This document shows positions 27,179-38,344 of a stretch of DNA of 64,000 nucleotides, in pieces. How positions within the stretch are numbered: position 1 is the first letter of the stretch; every line of letters starts with the position of its first letter. The notes below the pieces were generated by a model that was not told where the DNA came from, made no database searches, and was given only the letters and a program-made list of their open reading frames with translations. A program made the position numbers and the translations under genes. Source of the DNA: Pseudonocardia kujensis (GTDB taxonomy: Bacteria; Actinomycetota; Actinomycetes; Mycobacteriales; Pseudonocardiaceae). Location of the stretch: contig NZ_JAJSOK010000010.1 of NCBI RefSeq assembly GCF_021283305.1, positions 1-64,000 of the forward strand, in the 5' to 3' direction.

Positions 27179-30100
27179 ATGCGGATCGGCGTGCTGGGCC
27201 CGGTGGCGGCGTGGGCCGCGTCGGGTGCCGACGTCGCACCGGCCGGGCTGCGCCTGCGCGGGCTGCTGGCCCGGCTCGCGCTCGCGCCGGGCCGCACCGT
27301 CACCGCCGAGACGCTGGTCGACGACCTGTGGGGCACCGGAGCCGACTCGGCGCCGGCCTCGGCGAACGCCCTGCAGGCCCTGGTCTCCCGGCTGCGTCGC
27401 GCCCTCGGGCCCGATCTCGTGGTCACCGTGCCCGGCGGCTACCGCCTCGACCTGCCGCCCCCGGACGTCGACTGCGTGCGCGCGGCCCTGCGGATCGCCG
27501 AGGCCGAGCACGAGGCCGACCCGGGGACCGCCCGCGAGCTGGTCGGGCAGGCGCTCGCGCTGTGGCGCGGACCGGCCCTCGCCGACGTCCGCCGGTTGCC
27601 CTTCGCCGGCCCCGCCGCGGACCGGCTCGACGGCCGCCGGGCGGACGCCCTGGAACGCGCGGCCGGGCTGGATCTGGTGCTCGGCCGCGCAGCGGGCAGC
27701 GTGGAGCCGCTGACCACGCTGCTCGCCGAGCAACCGCTGCGCGAGACCGCTGCGGCCGCGCTGGCCCGCGCCCTGCACGCCACCGGTCGCCAGGCCGACG
27801 CCCTCGCGGTGCTCGACCGGACCCGCGCGCGGCTGGCCGACGAGCTCGGCGTCGATCCCGGCCCGGAGCTGGACGAGGCCCGCCTCGACGTCCTGCGCGG
27901 CACGGTCGTGCCGGCGGCTCCCCCTCCGCGTCCGGCCCGCTCCGCGCCACCTCCGCCGCTGACCAGCTTCGTCGGCCGGGAGGCGGACGTCGACCGGCTG
28001 CGGGAGCTGCTGGAGACGGGCCGGCTCGTCACGCTCGTGGGGCCCGGCGGCGCCGGCAAGACCAGGCTCGCCCGGGAGGCCTGCCCCGAGGGGGCGGTCG
28101 CCGAGCTCGCCGCGCTCACCGGCCCGGACCAGCTGGCGGAGACGGTGCTCGCCGCGGTCGGCACACCGGAGCTGGTGATCCGCCAGGAGGAGCACCCCGA
28201 CGTCGAACGGCTGGTGGCCGCCGTCGGCCGGCGCGACCTCGTCCTGGTCCTCGACAACTGCGAGCACCTGATCGGTCCGTGCGCGGACCTCGCGGGCACG
28301 CTGCTCGCCCGCTGCCCGGCGGTGCGGATCCTGGCCACCAGCCGCGAGCCGCTCGCCGTGCCCGGGGAACGGCTGCACCCCGTCGAGGCGCTCGACGGCG
28401 CCGCGGCCGCCCGGCTGTTCGCCGACCGGGCCGACGCCGTCGCACCCGGGTTCGCGGCCGCCGCGCACGCCCCCACGATCGCCGAGATCTGCCGCAGGCT
28501 GGACGGCCAGCCGCTCCCGATCGAGCTCGCCGCCGCCCGGCTGCGGGCGCTGAGCCCGGAGGAGATCCTCACCCGGCTCGACGACCGCTTCCGCCTGCTC
28601 ACCACGGGCGCCCGGACGGTGCTCCCGCGACACCAGACCCTCCGCGCGGTCGTCGACTGGAGCTGGGACCTGCTCGACGAGGCCGAACGCGCCCTCGCCC
28701 GCCGGCTCGCCGTCTTCTCCGGCGGCGCCACCGCCGACGCGGCGGACCAGGTGTGCGGCGACGGGCTGGACGACCCCTTCACCACGCTCGCCGCGCTCGT
28801 CGACAAGTCGCTGGTCGTCGCGGTCCCGCAGGCCGGGGCGCCGACCCGGTACCGGATGCTGGAGACCATCCGCGAGTACGCACGGGAGCGCCTCGTCGCC
28901 TCGGGCGAGGAGGCCGCGACGGCGGCGCGGCACGCGGCCTGGACCGTCGCCCTGGTCGAACGGGCCGAGCCGGAGCTGCGCGGCCGGGACCAGCTGCGGT
29001 GGCTCGGGGTCCTGCGCGCGGAGGCCGGCAACATCACCGGGGCGCTGCGCCGGGCCGTCGCCGAGCAGGACGCCGCGACCGCGTACCGCCTGGTCGCCGG
29101 CATGTTCTGGGGCTGGCTGATCCGCGGCGCCACCGAGGAGTCGATGACCTGGGTGCGCGCGGTCGGCGCGCTCCCCACGGAGGGCGCCCCGCTCGACGTG
29201 GTCGCCCGGGTCACCGCGTTCCGGGCGATCGAGGCGCTCGGCCGCGGGGAGATGGAGGAGGCGCAGCGGCACGTCGCACGGGCGACCGTGCAGGCCGCGT
29301 CGGTCCCGCGGCCCCGGCATCCCGCGCTCGACCTGCTGGCGCCGCTGGGCGAGGCCTTCGCGACCACCGACCAGGCGCCGCTGACCTCGATCAGCACGAC
29401 GCACCCGGACCCGTGGGTGCGGGCGTTCGCGCTGGAGATCCGCGCGACGCTGTCCGAGAACGCAGGCCTGATCGACCTCGAACGCGAGCTGGTCCGGGCC
29501 GCGCACGCCCTGTTCACGCAGGTCGGTGACCGCTTCGGGCTGGGGATGACGCTGACCACGCTCGGCGAGCTGGAGGCGTGGGCGGGCAACGCCGACGCCG
29601 CCGCGGCGGCCTTCGAGGAGGCCATCGCGCTCGCCACCGAGCTCGCCAACGACGACGACCTTCCGCAGTACCTCGTCCGCCGCGGCAGCCTGGCGGCGCG
29701 CACGGGCGACCACGCGCTGGCCCGCAAGCTCTACACCGAGGCGTTGGGGATGCTGGACGGCTCCGAGTACGCCTCGCCGGAGATGGTGCACGTCTCGCTC
29801 GCCGAGCTGGACCGTCTGGAGGGCGACGTGGCCGGGGCACGCGCCCGGCTCGCGACCGTCGACCCGGAGCCCGGCGGCATCGCCGTCGCCCAGCGGAGCG
29901 CCCACCTGGCCGCGCAGCGCGCGCTGGTCGAGCTGGCCGCGGGTGATCTCCGCCGGGCGGCCGAGCTGCTGGTCGAGGCCGTCGACGCCGCGGACGCGAG
30001 CAAGGACGGCCCGGTCGTCGGCTTCGTCGCCGAGACCGTCGCCCAGCTGGCCATGGCGCACGGGGACCGCGAGGGCAGCGCCCGGGCGCTGGGCGTCGCC

Positions 30101-30256
30101 GAGGCCCGCCGCGGCGTGCTCGACCGGGGGGACCCCGCCGTGGTCGCCCTGCTGACGGCCCTCGGGCCCGAGGCGGACGGCCTGCGGCGGGAGGCCCGGA
30201 GCCTCCCGCCGCAGCCCGGTTTGGACCTGCTGCGGGCTCAGGTCCGCCGGCGGTAG
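27179..30256 (+). CDS. AfsR/SARP-like transcriptional regulator (winged helix, BTAD, NB-ARC ATPase, TPR)
   Basis: 1025 residues. An OmpR-type winged helix (1-90, MRIGVLGPVAAWA to VVTVPGGYRLDLP) is followed by the BTAD helical domain (95-240, ending ELGVDPGPELDEARL). After a Pro-rich linker comes a signal-ATPase: TSFVGREADVDRLREL, Walker A LVGPGGAGKTRLAREA near 290, Walker B LVLVLDNCEHL near 358, VVDWSWDLLDEAERALARRLAVF, and then about 400 residues of TPR-like helices. Such proteins activate antibiotic or efflux genes when the ATPase part is triggered. Its 3' end overlaps the convergent DrrB-like gene by 19 bp, and the drrAB-like pair is the obvious local target, though that is inference. Confidence 0.9.
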   Translation: MRIGVLGPVAAWAASGADVAPAGLRLRGLLARLALAPGRTVTAETLVDDLWGTGADSAPASANALQALVSRLRRALGPDLVVTVPGGYRLDLPPPDVDCVRAALRIAEAEHEADPGTARELVGQALALWRGPALADVRRLPFAGPAADRLDGRRADALERAAGLDLVLGRAAGSVEPLTTLLAEQPLRETAAAALARALHATGRQADALAVLDRTRARLADELGVDPGPELDEARLDVLRGTVVPAAPPPRPARSAPPPPLTSFVGREADVDRLRELLETGRLVTLVGPGGAGKTRLAREACPEGAVAELAALTGPDQLAETVLAAVGTPELVIRQEEHPDVERLVAAVGRRDLVLVLDNCEHLIGPCADLAGTLLARCPAVRILATSREPLAVPGERLHPVEALDGAAAARLFADRADAVAPGFAAAAHAPTIAEICRRLDGQPLPIELAAARLRALSPEEILTRLDDRFRLLTTGARTVLPRHQTLRAVVDWSWDLLDEAERALARRLAVFSGGATADAADQVCGDGLDDPFTTLAALVDKSLVVAVPQAGAPTRYRMLETIREYARERLVASGEEAATAARHAAWTVALVERAEPELRGRDQLRWLGVLRAEAGNITGALRRAVAEQDAATAYRLVAGMFWGWLIRGATEESMTWVRAVGALPTEGAPLDVVARVTAFRAIEALGRGEMEEAQRHVARATVQAASVPRPRHPALDLLAPLGEAFATTDQAPLTSISTTHPDPWVRAFALEIRATLSENAGLIDLERELVRAAHALFTQVGDRFGLGMTLTTLGELEAWAGNADAAAAAFEEAIALATELANDDDLPQYLVRRGSLAARTGDHALARKLYTEALGMLDGSEYASPEMVHVSLAELDRLEGDVAGARARLATVDPEPGGIAVAQRSAHLAAQRALVELAAGDLRRAAELLVEAVDAADASKDGPVVGFVAETVAQLAMAHGDREGSARALGVAEARRGVLDRGDPAVVALLTALGPEADGLRREARSLPPQPGLDLLRAQVRRR

Positions 30257-31083
30257 AGCGTCACCGCGATCGGCGCGAAGACCAGCGTGATGCCGGCGGC
30301 CCACAGCAGGGCGGTGCCCGCCGGGCCCGCGACCGGGCCGCCGAGCAGCAGGCCGCGCACGGCGTCGGCGGTCTTCGACACCGGGTTCACGTCCACCCAG
30401 CCCTGCAGCCAGCCGGGCATGGTCGACGCCGGCACGAAGACGTTGCTGCCGAAGGTCAGCGGCAGCGAGATGAGCGCGCCCAGGCCCTGCACCGAGCGCG
30501 GGTCCTTGACCAGCATCGCCAGGGCCGTGAACACCCAGCAGAGGGCGAACGCGAACGCCATGACCAGCAGCAGCGCGGCGACGATCGCCAGCGGGCCCGC
30601 GGAGGTGCGGAAGCCGAGGATCGTGCCGAACACGAGCATGATCACGCCGGACGTCGCGTAGCGGGCCAGGTCCGCGCCGATCGCGCCGAGCAGCGGGGCC
30701 GCCCGGGAGATCGGCAGGCTCCGGAACCGGTCGAAGATCCCGGTGTGCAGGTCGTCGGCCAGCCCCGTGCCGGTGCCGGCCGAGGCGAAGATGACCGTCT
30801 GCACCAGCACGCCCGGCAGCGCGAACTGCAGGTACGCCGAGGTGTCGCCGGCGATCGCGCCGCCGAAGACGTACACGAACAGCAGCAGGAAGATGACCGG
30901 CTGCAGGGTGACGTCGATCAGCGCCTCGGGCGAGTGCACCGTCTTGACCAGTCCTCGCCAGGCCAGCGTGGCGCCGTGCCGCAGCGTCGACGGCCCGTGG
31001 CGGGCCCCGGTGCGCGGCGGGGGTTGGGCGACGGTCGTGGGGACGGGGGCGGTGTTGGTGGCGGTGTTGGTGGTGGTGGTCAT
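30238..31083 (-). CDS. ABC-2 type permease, DrrB-like
   Basis: 281 residues. A Thr/Asn/Pro-rich cytoplasmic N-terminus precedes RHGATLAWRGLVKTVHSPEALIDVTLQP, the usual DrrB entry, and six membrane segments (IFLLLFVYVFGGAIAG onward), with the ABC-2 motif ALISLPLTFGSNVFVPASTMPGWLQGWVDVNPVSKTADAVRGLLLGG spread over two loops. With the ATPase it exports hydrophobic drugs or lipids. The ATG overlaps the ATPase stop (ATGA). Its last 19 bp overlap the end of the BTAD gene on the opposite strand. Confidence 0.92.
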   Translation of the reverse strand: MTTTTNTATNTAPVPTTVAQPPPRTGARHGPSTLRHGATLAWRGLVKTVHSPEALIDVTLQPVIFLLLFVYVFGGAIAGDTSAYLQFALPGVLVQTVIFASAGTGTGLADDLHTGIFDRFRSLPISRAAPLLGAIGADLARYATSGVIMLVFGTILGFRTSAGPLAIVAALLLVMAFAFALCWVFTALAMLVKDPRSVQGLGALISLPLTFGSNVFVPASTMPGWLQGWVDVNPVSKTADAVRGLLLGGPVAGPAGTALLWAAGITLVFAPIAVTLYRRRT

Positions 31084-32042
31084 GCGGCCTCCTCGGTCGC
31101 GGGGCCGGCCTCGGCGGGGCGGCCGGTCAGGGTCAGGAACACGTCGTCGAGGCTCGGCAGCCGCAGCCCCAGCTCGGCGACGGGCACGCCGTCCTCCTCG
31201 AGCCGGACGCCGAGCCGGTGCAGCAGGGCGGGCGTGCCGGACAGGGTCAGCTCGCCGGTCGGGTCGATCGCAGGCGTCTCGGCGGTCAGCTCGCCGAGCA
31301 GCGTGGCGACGGCGCCGACGTCGGCCCGGTGCAGCGGCCGCACGTGCAACAGCTGCCCCCCGACGTCGGCCTTGAGCGACGCCGGGGTGCCGCTCGCGAT
31401 CACCTCGCCGTGGTCGAGGACCACGAGGTCCTCGGCGAGCTGGTCGGCCTCCTCCAGGTACTGGGTGGTGAGCAGGACGGTCGTCCCCTCGGCGGCGAGG
31501 GCGCGGACGTGCTCCCACACCTCGTTGCGGTGCCGCGGGTCGAGGCCCGTGGTCGGCTCGTCGAGGAAGAGCACGTCGGGCCGGCCGACGAGGCTGGCGG
31601 CGAGGTCGAGCCGCCGGCGCATGCCGCCGGAGTAGGTCTTGACCCGGCGGCCGGCGGCCTCGGCCAGGCCGAACCGCTCGATCAGCTCGTCCGTGCGACG
31701 GCGGGCGTCGCGCCGGGACAGGTCCAGGAGGCGGCCGATGAGCCGCAGGTTCTCGACGCCGGACAGGGCGTCGTCGACCGCGGCGTACTGGCCGGTCAGG
31801 CCGATCCGCAGGCGGACGGCCGGGGCGTCGGCCACGACGTCGTGGCCCAGCACGGTGGCCCGGCCGCCGTCCGGGCGCAGCAGGGTGGACAGGACGCGGA
31901 CGGTGGTGGTCTTGCCGGAACCGTTCGGCCCGAGCAGGCCCAGCACGCTGCCGCGCCGGACCTCCAGGTCGACGCCGGCGAGGGCGGTGGTGGCGCCGAA
32001 GGTCTTCACGAGACCCTCGACGCGGATGGCCGGTTCGTTCAT
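31080..32042 (-). CDS. ABC transporter ATPase, DrrA-like
   Basis: 320 residues from ATG 32042 (an upstream start at 32072 is less likely). Walker A is GLLGPNGSGKTTTVRVLSTLLRP, the signature is YSGGMRRRLDLAASLVGRPDVLFLDEPTTGLDPRHRN with Walker B, and the H-loop region is TTVLLTTQYLEEADQLAEDLVVLDHG. The last 90 residues are the DrrA-specific C-terminal domain (GELTAETPAIDPTGELTL to LPSLDDVFLTLTGRPAE). It powers the adjacent permease, a pair that in other actinomycetes gives self-resistance to or export of small molecules. A -10-like GACAGT lies 7 nt before the ATG. Confidence 0.93.
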   Translation of the reverse strand: MNEPAIRVEGLVKTFGATTALAGVDLEVRRGSVLGLLGPNGSGKTTTVRVLSTLLRPDGGRATVLGHDVVADAPAVRLRIGLTGQYAAVDDALSGVENLRLIGRLLDLSRRDARRRTDELIERFGLAEAAGRRVKTYSGGMRRRLDLAASLVGRPDVLFLDEPTTGLDPRHRNEVWEHVRALAAEGTTVLLTTQYLEEADQLAEDLVVLDHGEVIASGTPASLKADVGGQLLHVRPLHRADVGAVATLLGELTAETPAIDPTGELTLSGTPALLHRLGVRLEEDGVPVAELGLRLPSLDDVFLTLTGRPAEAGPATEEAA

Positions 32043-32351
32043 GGCCACCACTGTCGGCGGGGGCGCTGCCATCCGGCTGACACCGGCCTGCCCCGCCGCG
32101 TCAGCGGACGTGGCGAGCCGTCAGATCCGGGTGCGCCGCCTGCCACCGCTGCGCCGATCGGCGGATCTCACGGCGGACCCGCGCGGGTTCGTCCCGCTCC
32201 GTCCGGTTTGCCGGTGTACGCAGCGGAACCGGCCGTTGACCCCTCGCTGTGACCGGGGTTACGGTCCCGCTTAACGATCGTTCGGCAGATGGGTACCCGC
32301 CCGTCTCCGCTCCCGGGATGCAGCGTCGCCGAGGGAACGAGGACCTCCACT
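32043..32351 (+). promoter_or_regulatory. 309-bp divergent region with AACGATCGTT operator-like palindrome
   Basis: No gene is seen. On the plus strand TTGACC (32235-32240) and TACGGT (32260-32265) form a possible promoter with a long 19-bp spacer. Just downstream, at 32273-32282, is the perfect palindrome AACGATCGTT, the size and symmetry of a TetR-family half-site core, placed to block transcription of the MFS gene. No TetR gene lies nearby. The remainder is GC-rich without evident structure. Confidence 0.45.
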
Positions 32352-33902
32352 GTGGATTCGACCGTGCGCTCCACCCTGCCCGGAACCGGTACGGAGGCGT
32401 CTGCGCGCCGCCGCTGGGCCTTCCTGATCGACCGCAGGCTCGACCGCTATCCGACCGGCGGCGAGCGCTACGCCCGCCTCGTGCTCGCCGTGCTCGCCAC
32501 GGTCGTCATCTACTACGAGCAGTACACGCTCGGTGCCGTCTCGACGCTGGTCTCCCAGCAGCTCGGGATGTCGTTCCTGTTCCTCACGACCGGCCTCGCG
32601 GTGGCGAACCTGTTGGGCGCCTTCGGATCCCTCGCCGCCGGGCTCGCCGACCGGCTGGGCCGGGCCAACATCGTGGTCTACGGGATGCTGGTGGTCGGCG
32701 CGGTCACGGCGTTCGCCGTCACCCAGGTCCAGGACAAGTGGACCTTCATGATCCTCTCGACGATCGTCGCGATCATGGAGGGCATGCTGCTGGTGGCCAC
32801 GCCGGCACTGGTGCGTGACTTCAGCCCGCAGATGGGGCGGGCCCGGGCCATGGGCTTCTGGAACGTCGCACCGCCGGCGGGCTCGCTGCTCGCGTCCGCG
32901 GTCGCGGCGATGACCCTCGGTTCGCTCGTCACCTGGCAGAGCCAGTTCCGCATCGCCGGTATCGCCGGGATCGTCGTCGCGGTGATCGCGCTGATCTGGA
33001 TGAAGGAGCTCAACCCGGCACTGCGCGACCAGGCCGCGGTGTCCGAGGAGGACCGCGAGCTGCTCGAGGCGCGGGCCGCGCGCGGCGAGGTGAAGGTCGA
33101 TCTCGCGCACCCGTGGCGACAGCTGCTGAAGGTCGACGTCGTGGTCCCGGCGCTCGGGTTCTCGATCGCGCTGCTCTTCTACTACACGATCGTCGGCTTC
33201 GCGCCGGTCCTGTTCACCACGGTCTGGGGCTTCGACCTCGCCGCGGCGAACAGCGTCATCGCCTGGGCCTGGGCGTTCAACGTGCTGCTCTCGCTCACCT
33301 ACGGCGCGCTCGTCGACCGCTTCCTGGTCCGCAAGCCGTGGATCCTCGGCGGCGCGGTGCTGTGCATCGCCATGCAGATCGTGCTGATCACGCTGGTCGG
33401 CGGGAAGCCGAGCTACCTCACGCTCGCGATCATCATGGCCGTGCTGGCCACCTCCTGGGCCGGGTTCGCCGTGCCCTGGTACGCGGCCTTCACCGAGACC
33501 GTCGAGGCCCGCAACCCGGCGCTCACCGCGACCGGCCTCGCGATCTGGGCGTGGATCATCCGCGTGGTGGTGTTCCTGTCGTTCCTGATCGTGCCGCACG
33601 TGGTGACCTCGGCGAACACGCTGGTCGCCGCCGAGCCGTACGTCGCGGAGGCCGAGCGGCTCCAGGCCGCCGGGCAGGCGATCCCGCCGGACCTGGCGGC
33701 CAAGCTGGGCGAGATCCAGCAGGCCGCGGCTGTGACGGGCGACCAGTGGCGGCTGTGGATGTGGATCGCGGTGGTGTGTGCGGTGGGGCTGGCCGCCACC
33801 GTGCCCCTGCTGCGCGGCCGGTGGAGCGTGGCGAAGGCGCGCGCCGACCTGGCCGCGCACGAGCGGCGGCGCGCCGAGGAGCTGGCGGCCCTCCGTGGCT
33901 GA
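32352..33902 (+). CDS. MFS transporter (sugar/metabolite:H+ symporter type)
   Basis: 516 residues, start GTG 32352 with GAGG nine bases upstream. Twelve hydrophobic segments; the loop 2-3 motif is GSLAAGLADRLGRANIVVYG and the matching C-half motif TYGALVDRFLVRKPWILGG. A long insert between TM10 and TM11-12 (residues 410-460, AEPYVAEAERLQAAGQAIPPDLAAKLGEIQ) is charged and helical, an unusual soluble loop. Substrate unknown. It has its own promoter region with an operator-like palindrome and ends at a hairpin built from two copies of the dispersed repeat. Confidence 0.85.
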   Translation: MDSTVRSTLPGTGTEASARRRWAFLIDRRLDRYPTGGERYARLVLAVLATVVIYYEQYTLGAVSTLVSQQLGMSFLFLTTGLAVANLLGAFGSLAAGLADRLGRANIVVYGMLVVGAVTAFAVTQVQDKWTFMILSTIVAIMEGMLLVATPALVRDFSPQMGRARAMGFWNVAPPAGSLLASAVAAMTLGSLVTWQSQFRIAGIAGIVVAVIALIWMKELNPALRDQAAVSEEDRELLEARAARGEVKVDLAHPWRQLLKVDVVVPALGFSIALLFYYTIVGFAPVLFTTVWGFDLAAANSVIAWAWAFNVLLSLTYGALVDRFLVRKPWILGGAVLCIAMQIVLITLVGGKPSYLTLAIIMAVLATSWAGFAVPWYAAFTETVEARNPALTATGLAIWAWIIRVVVFLSFLIVPHVVTSANTLVAAEPYVAEAERLQAAGQAIPPDLAAKLGEIQQAAAVTGDQWRLWMWIAVVCAVGLAATVPLLRGRWSVAKARADLAAHERRRAEELAALRG

Positions 33903-33938
33903 GGTGGGGCGGCTGACGCTGGCCAGCTGACAACCCCC

Positions 33939-34001
33939 GCATCATGGTTCCATAACGCGCGAGAAAGGTCACTGAATGTGCGTTATGGAACCATAGTGCG
34001 A
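33939..34001. repeat. Inverted pair of the dispersed intergenic repeat, forming a terminator-like hairpin
   Basis: One copy reads GCATCATGGTTCCATAACGCG (33939-33959); the other, on the opposite strand, starts at 34001 as CGCACTATGGTTCC and continues ATAACGCAC. ATGGTTCCATAACGC pairs with GCGTTATGGAACCAT over 15 bp. The pair lies between convergent genes and would serve as a bidirectional terminator. The core GGTTCC replaces the GGATCC of the cluster at 25593-25697. Confidence 0.8.
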
Positions 34002-34006
34002 GCAGG

Positions 34007-35794
<1,788 letters not shown>

Positions 35795-35804
35795 CTGTCC
35801 TCTC

Positions 35805-36782
35805 TCAGGCCCGGGCCGGCGGCCAGGGCGACCCGCTCGGGGCGGGCGGTACGGGTGGGGGTTCGTCCGCGTCGACGACGCGGGCCCCGGGGACGGGCCC
35901 GTGCGCCACGCGGACGGTGCGGCAGACGCCGACACCGGCGAGCTCCGCGGCGACCTCGACCGCCGACTCGGCGTCGGAGCAGAGGAACGCGCAGGTGGGG
36001 CCGGAGCCGGAGACGATCCCGGCCAGCGCGCCGGCGCTGACCCCTGCCCTCAGGGTACGGCGCAGGTCGGGCGCGAGGCTCACCGCGGCGGCCTGCAGGT
36101 CGTTGCCCAGCGAGAGCGCGAGCTGGCGCGGGTCGCCCTGGGCGAGGGCCCCCAGCACCGGCTCGACCGGGCGCTCCGGCGGTTCCTCCTCGCCGCGCAG
36201 CCGGTCCAGCTCGGTGAAGACCGTCGGGGTGGACAGCCCGCGCCGGGCCAGCGCGATCACCCAGTGCATCGGGTGCCGCGACAGGACCGGGACGATCTGC
36301 TCGCCGCGGCCGGTGCCGAGCGCGGTGCCGCCGTGCAGGGCGAAGGTGACGTCGCTGCCCAGCTCGGCCGCCATGGACGACAGCTCGTCCCGGTTGAGAT
36401 CCAGCTTCCACAACGCCGAGAGTGCGACCAGTGTTCCCGCGGCGTCGGCGCTCCCGCCGGCCATCCCGCCGGCCACGGGGATGCCCTTGCGCAGCACGAC
36501 GCGCACGTCCGGGTCGTGGCCGGAGCGCTGGGCCAGCAGCTCGACGGCCCGCCAGGCCAGGTTCGTGTCGTCGACCGGCACCTCGGAGACGCCCTCGCCG
36601 TGCACCTCGAGGCCCGGCCGGTCGCTCGCCGAGACCGCCACCTCGTCGAACAGGCTCACGGCGTGGAAGACCGTGACCAGGTCGTGGTAGCCGTCCGTGC
36701 GCACGCCGCCCACCGCCAGGTGGAGGTTGATCTTCGCGGGCACCCGGACGGTGACCGGAGGACGAACGGCGGAGAGCACCAC
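35805..36782 (-). CDS. ispE: 4-diphosphocytidyl-2-C-methyl-D-erythritol kinase
   Basis: 325 residues of the GHMP kinase family, fourth step of the MEP isoprenoid pathway. It begins [32 protein letters not shown], with the substrate-binding Lys and Asp. The ATP-binding glycine loop is [20 protein letters not shown], and the C-terminal GHMP motif is [15 protein letters not shown]. The Pro-rich last 20 residues are variable. It lies between a DHA2 efflux gene (6 bp upstream) and the ABC-F gene; in mycobacteria it directly follows rsmA, so the efflux gene is an insertion into the operon. Confidence 0.96.
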   Translation of the reverse strand: MVLSAVRPPVTVRVPAKINLHLAVGGVRTDGYHDLVTVFHAVSLFDEVAVSASDRPGLEVHGEGVSEVPVDDTNLAWRAVELLAQRSGHDPDVRVVLRKGIPVAGGMAGGSADAAGTLVALSALWKLDLNRDELSSMAAELGSDVTFALHGGTALGTGRGEQIVPVLSRHPMHWVIALARRGLSTPTVFTELDRLRGEEEPPERPVEPVLGALAQGDPRQLALSLGNDLQAAAVSLAPDLRRTLRAGVSAGALAGIVSGSGPTCAFLCSDAESAVEVAAELAGVGVCRTVRVAHGPVPGARVVDADEPPPVPPAPSGSPWPPARA

Positions 36783-36788
36783 CCAACC

Positions 36789-38282
36789 CTACTGACCGCG
36801 TGCGACCGGTGACCTGAGGCTGACGGTGAAGGTGAGCACGGCCACCAGGCCCACCAGCAGCACTCCGGCGGGCAGCAGCAGGGCCTGCGCCATCGCCGTG
36901 CTGAAGGGGCCGTGCAGCGCCACCGGGATGGCGCTGATGCTCTCCGTCCGCGCCCCGCCGCCCCCACCGACGTTCGCCGCGATGCGGGACTCCATGAGCA
37001 CGGCGATGCCTGCGCTGCCCAGCACCGCGCCGACCTGCCGCGTGGTGTTGTAGACGCCCGCACCGGCCCCGGCCTGCGCGGGCGGCAGGTTGCGGTTGGC
37101 GGTCGTGGCGACGGGGCCCCAGACGAACGCGTTGCCGACGCCGAGCAGCGCGATCGGCAGCTCCAGGGTCCAGATCGCGGCGTCGGGCTTCATGACGGCC
37201 GCGAGCCAGACCAGCGACGCCGCCCAGCAGGTCATGCCGAACCCCGCGATCCAGCGCGGGTGCGCCCGGTCGGTGAGCCGGCCGACGAACGGGGCCAGGG
37301 CCCCGGAGAACACCGCCAGCGGGATGAGCAACAGGGCCGCGCGCGTGGGGCTGAGCCCCAGGACGCCCTGCGCGTAGAAGGTGATCGGGAAGGCCATCGC
37401 CGTGACGGCGAACCCGACCGTGGTGATCGCGATGTTGGCCAGGCTGAAGTTGCGGTCGCGGAACAGGCTCAGCGACATCAGCGGCTCGGCCGGGTTGCGG
37501 CCCTGCCACCAGACGAACCCGGCCAGCACCGCGAGGCCGGACACGATCAACGCCCAGACGCCGGCGCCCCAGTCGTAGCTCTGCCCCTCCTGGATGCCGA
37601 AGACCAGCAGGAACATCCCGACCGCGCTCAGCACCACGCCCAGGACGTCGAAGCGGCGCACATGGGTGGGCAGCGCGGGCACGAGCCGCAGCGCCAGCAC
37701 GAACCCGACCACCCCGACCGGCACGTTGACGAAGAAGATCCACTCCCAGCCGAGCCCGTCGACCAGCACCCCGCCCAGGATCGGCCCGACCAGCGTGGCG
37801 ACGCCCGCGACCGCGCCCCACAGGCTCATCGCCTGGCCGCGCTTGTTCGGCGGGAAGGTCCGCGTGATCACCGCCATGGTCTGCGGGGTCATCATCGAGG
37901 CGCCGAGGCCCTGGAGGACCCGGGCGACCACCAGCCACGCGATCGTGCCGGTGAGCCCGCACCACAGCGAGGCGACCGTGAAGATGGCCAGCCCCGCGAG
38001 GTAGACCCGGCGCGGGCCGAACCGGTCCCCCAGGCGGCCGGTGATCAGCAGCGGCACCGCGTAGGCCAGCAGGTAGGCGCTGGTCACCCACACCACGGCG
38101 TCGACGCTCGCCCCCAGGTCCGACTGGATCGCGGGCGTGGCGACCGAGACGATCGTCGAGTCGACCAGGATCATGAAGAAGCCGAGGACCAGCGCCCAGA
38201 GGGCCGGCCACGGACTCGACGGCTCCGTGACGCCGGGGCGCGTGCCGGGTTCGGCGCTCGCGCCGGTGTCGCTGACGGCCAT
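36789..38282 (-). CDS. DHA2-family MFS drug efflux transporter (14 TM type)
   Basis: 497 residues. Motif A of DHA2 exporters appears as LLITGRLGDRFGPRRVYLAG, motif B as VVARVLQGLGASMMTPQTMAVI, motif C as VAGVATLVGPILGGVLVDGLGWEWIFFVNVPVG; the N-terminal motif is LDSTIV-like (ILVDSTIVSVATPAI). Fourteen hydrophobic segments can be drawn. It should expel drugs or other amphipathic compounds using the proton gradient. GAGGAGAACC precedes the ATG. It sits between rsmA and ispE, which are adjacent in mycobacteria, and probably shares their transcript. Confidence 0.92.
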   Translation of the reverse strand: MAVSDTGASAEPGTRPGVTEPSSPWPALWALVLGFFMILVDSTIVSVATPAIQSDLGASVDAVVWVTSAYLLAYAVPLLITGRLGDRFGPRRVYLAGLAIFTVASLWCGLTGTIAWLVVARVLQGLGASMMTPQTMAVITRTFPPNKRGQAMSLWGAVAGVATLVGPILGGVLVDGLGWEWIFFVNVPVGVVGFVLALRLVPALPTHVRRFDVLGVVLSAVGMFLLVFGIQEGQSYDWGAGVWALIVSGLAVLAGFVWWQGRNPAEPLMSLSLFRDRNFSLANIAITTVGFAVTAMAFPITFYAQGVLGLSPTRAALLLIPLAVFSGALAPFVGRLTDRAHPRWIAGFGMTCWAASLVWLAAVMKPDAAIWTLELPIALLGVGNAFVWGPVATTANRNLPPAQAGAGAGVYNTTRQVGAVLGSAGIAVLMESRIAANVGGGGGARTESISAIPVALHGPFSTAMAQALLLPAGVLLVGLVAVLTFTVSLRSPVARGQ

Positions 38283-38344
38283 GGTTCTCCTCGGGTCGGT
38301 GCGCGGTGAAAGGGTAGGCCGCCGCACCGACGGAAAGCCCGGGG

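Noticed and set aside
27143-30304. Minus-strand open frame of over 1000 codons opposite the BTAD regulator
   Set aside because: Antisense shadow; the plus-strand gene has clear winged-helix, BTAD and Walker motifs.
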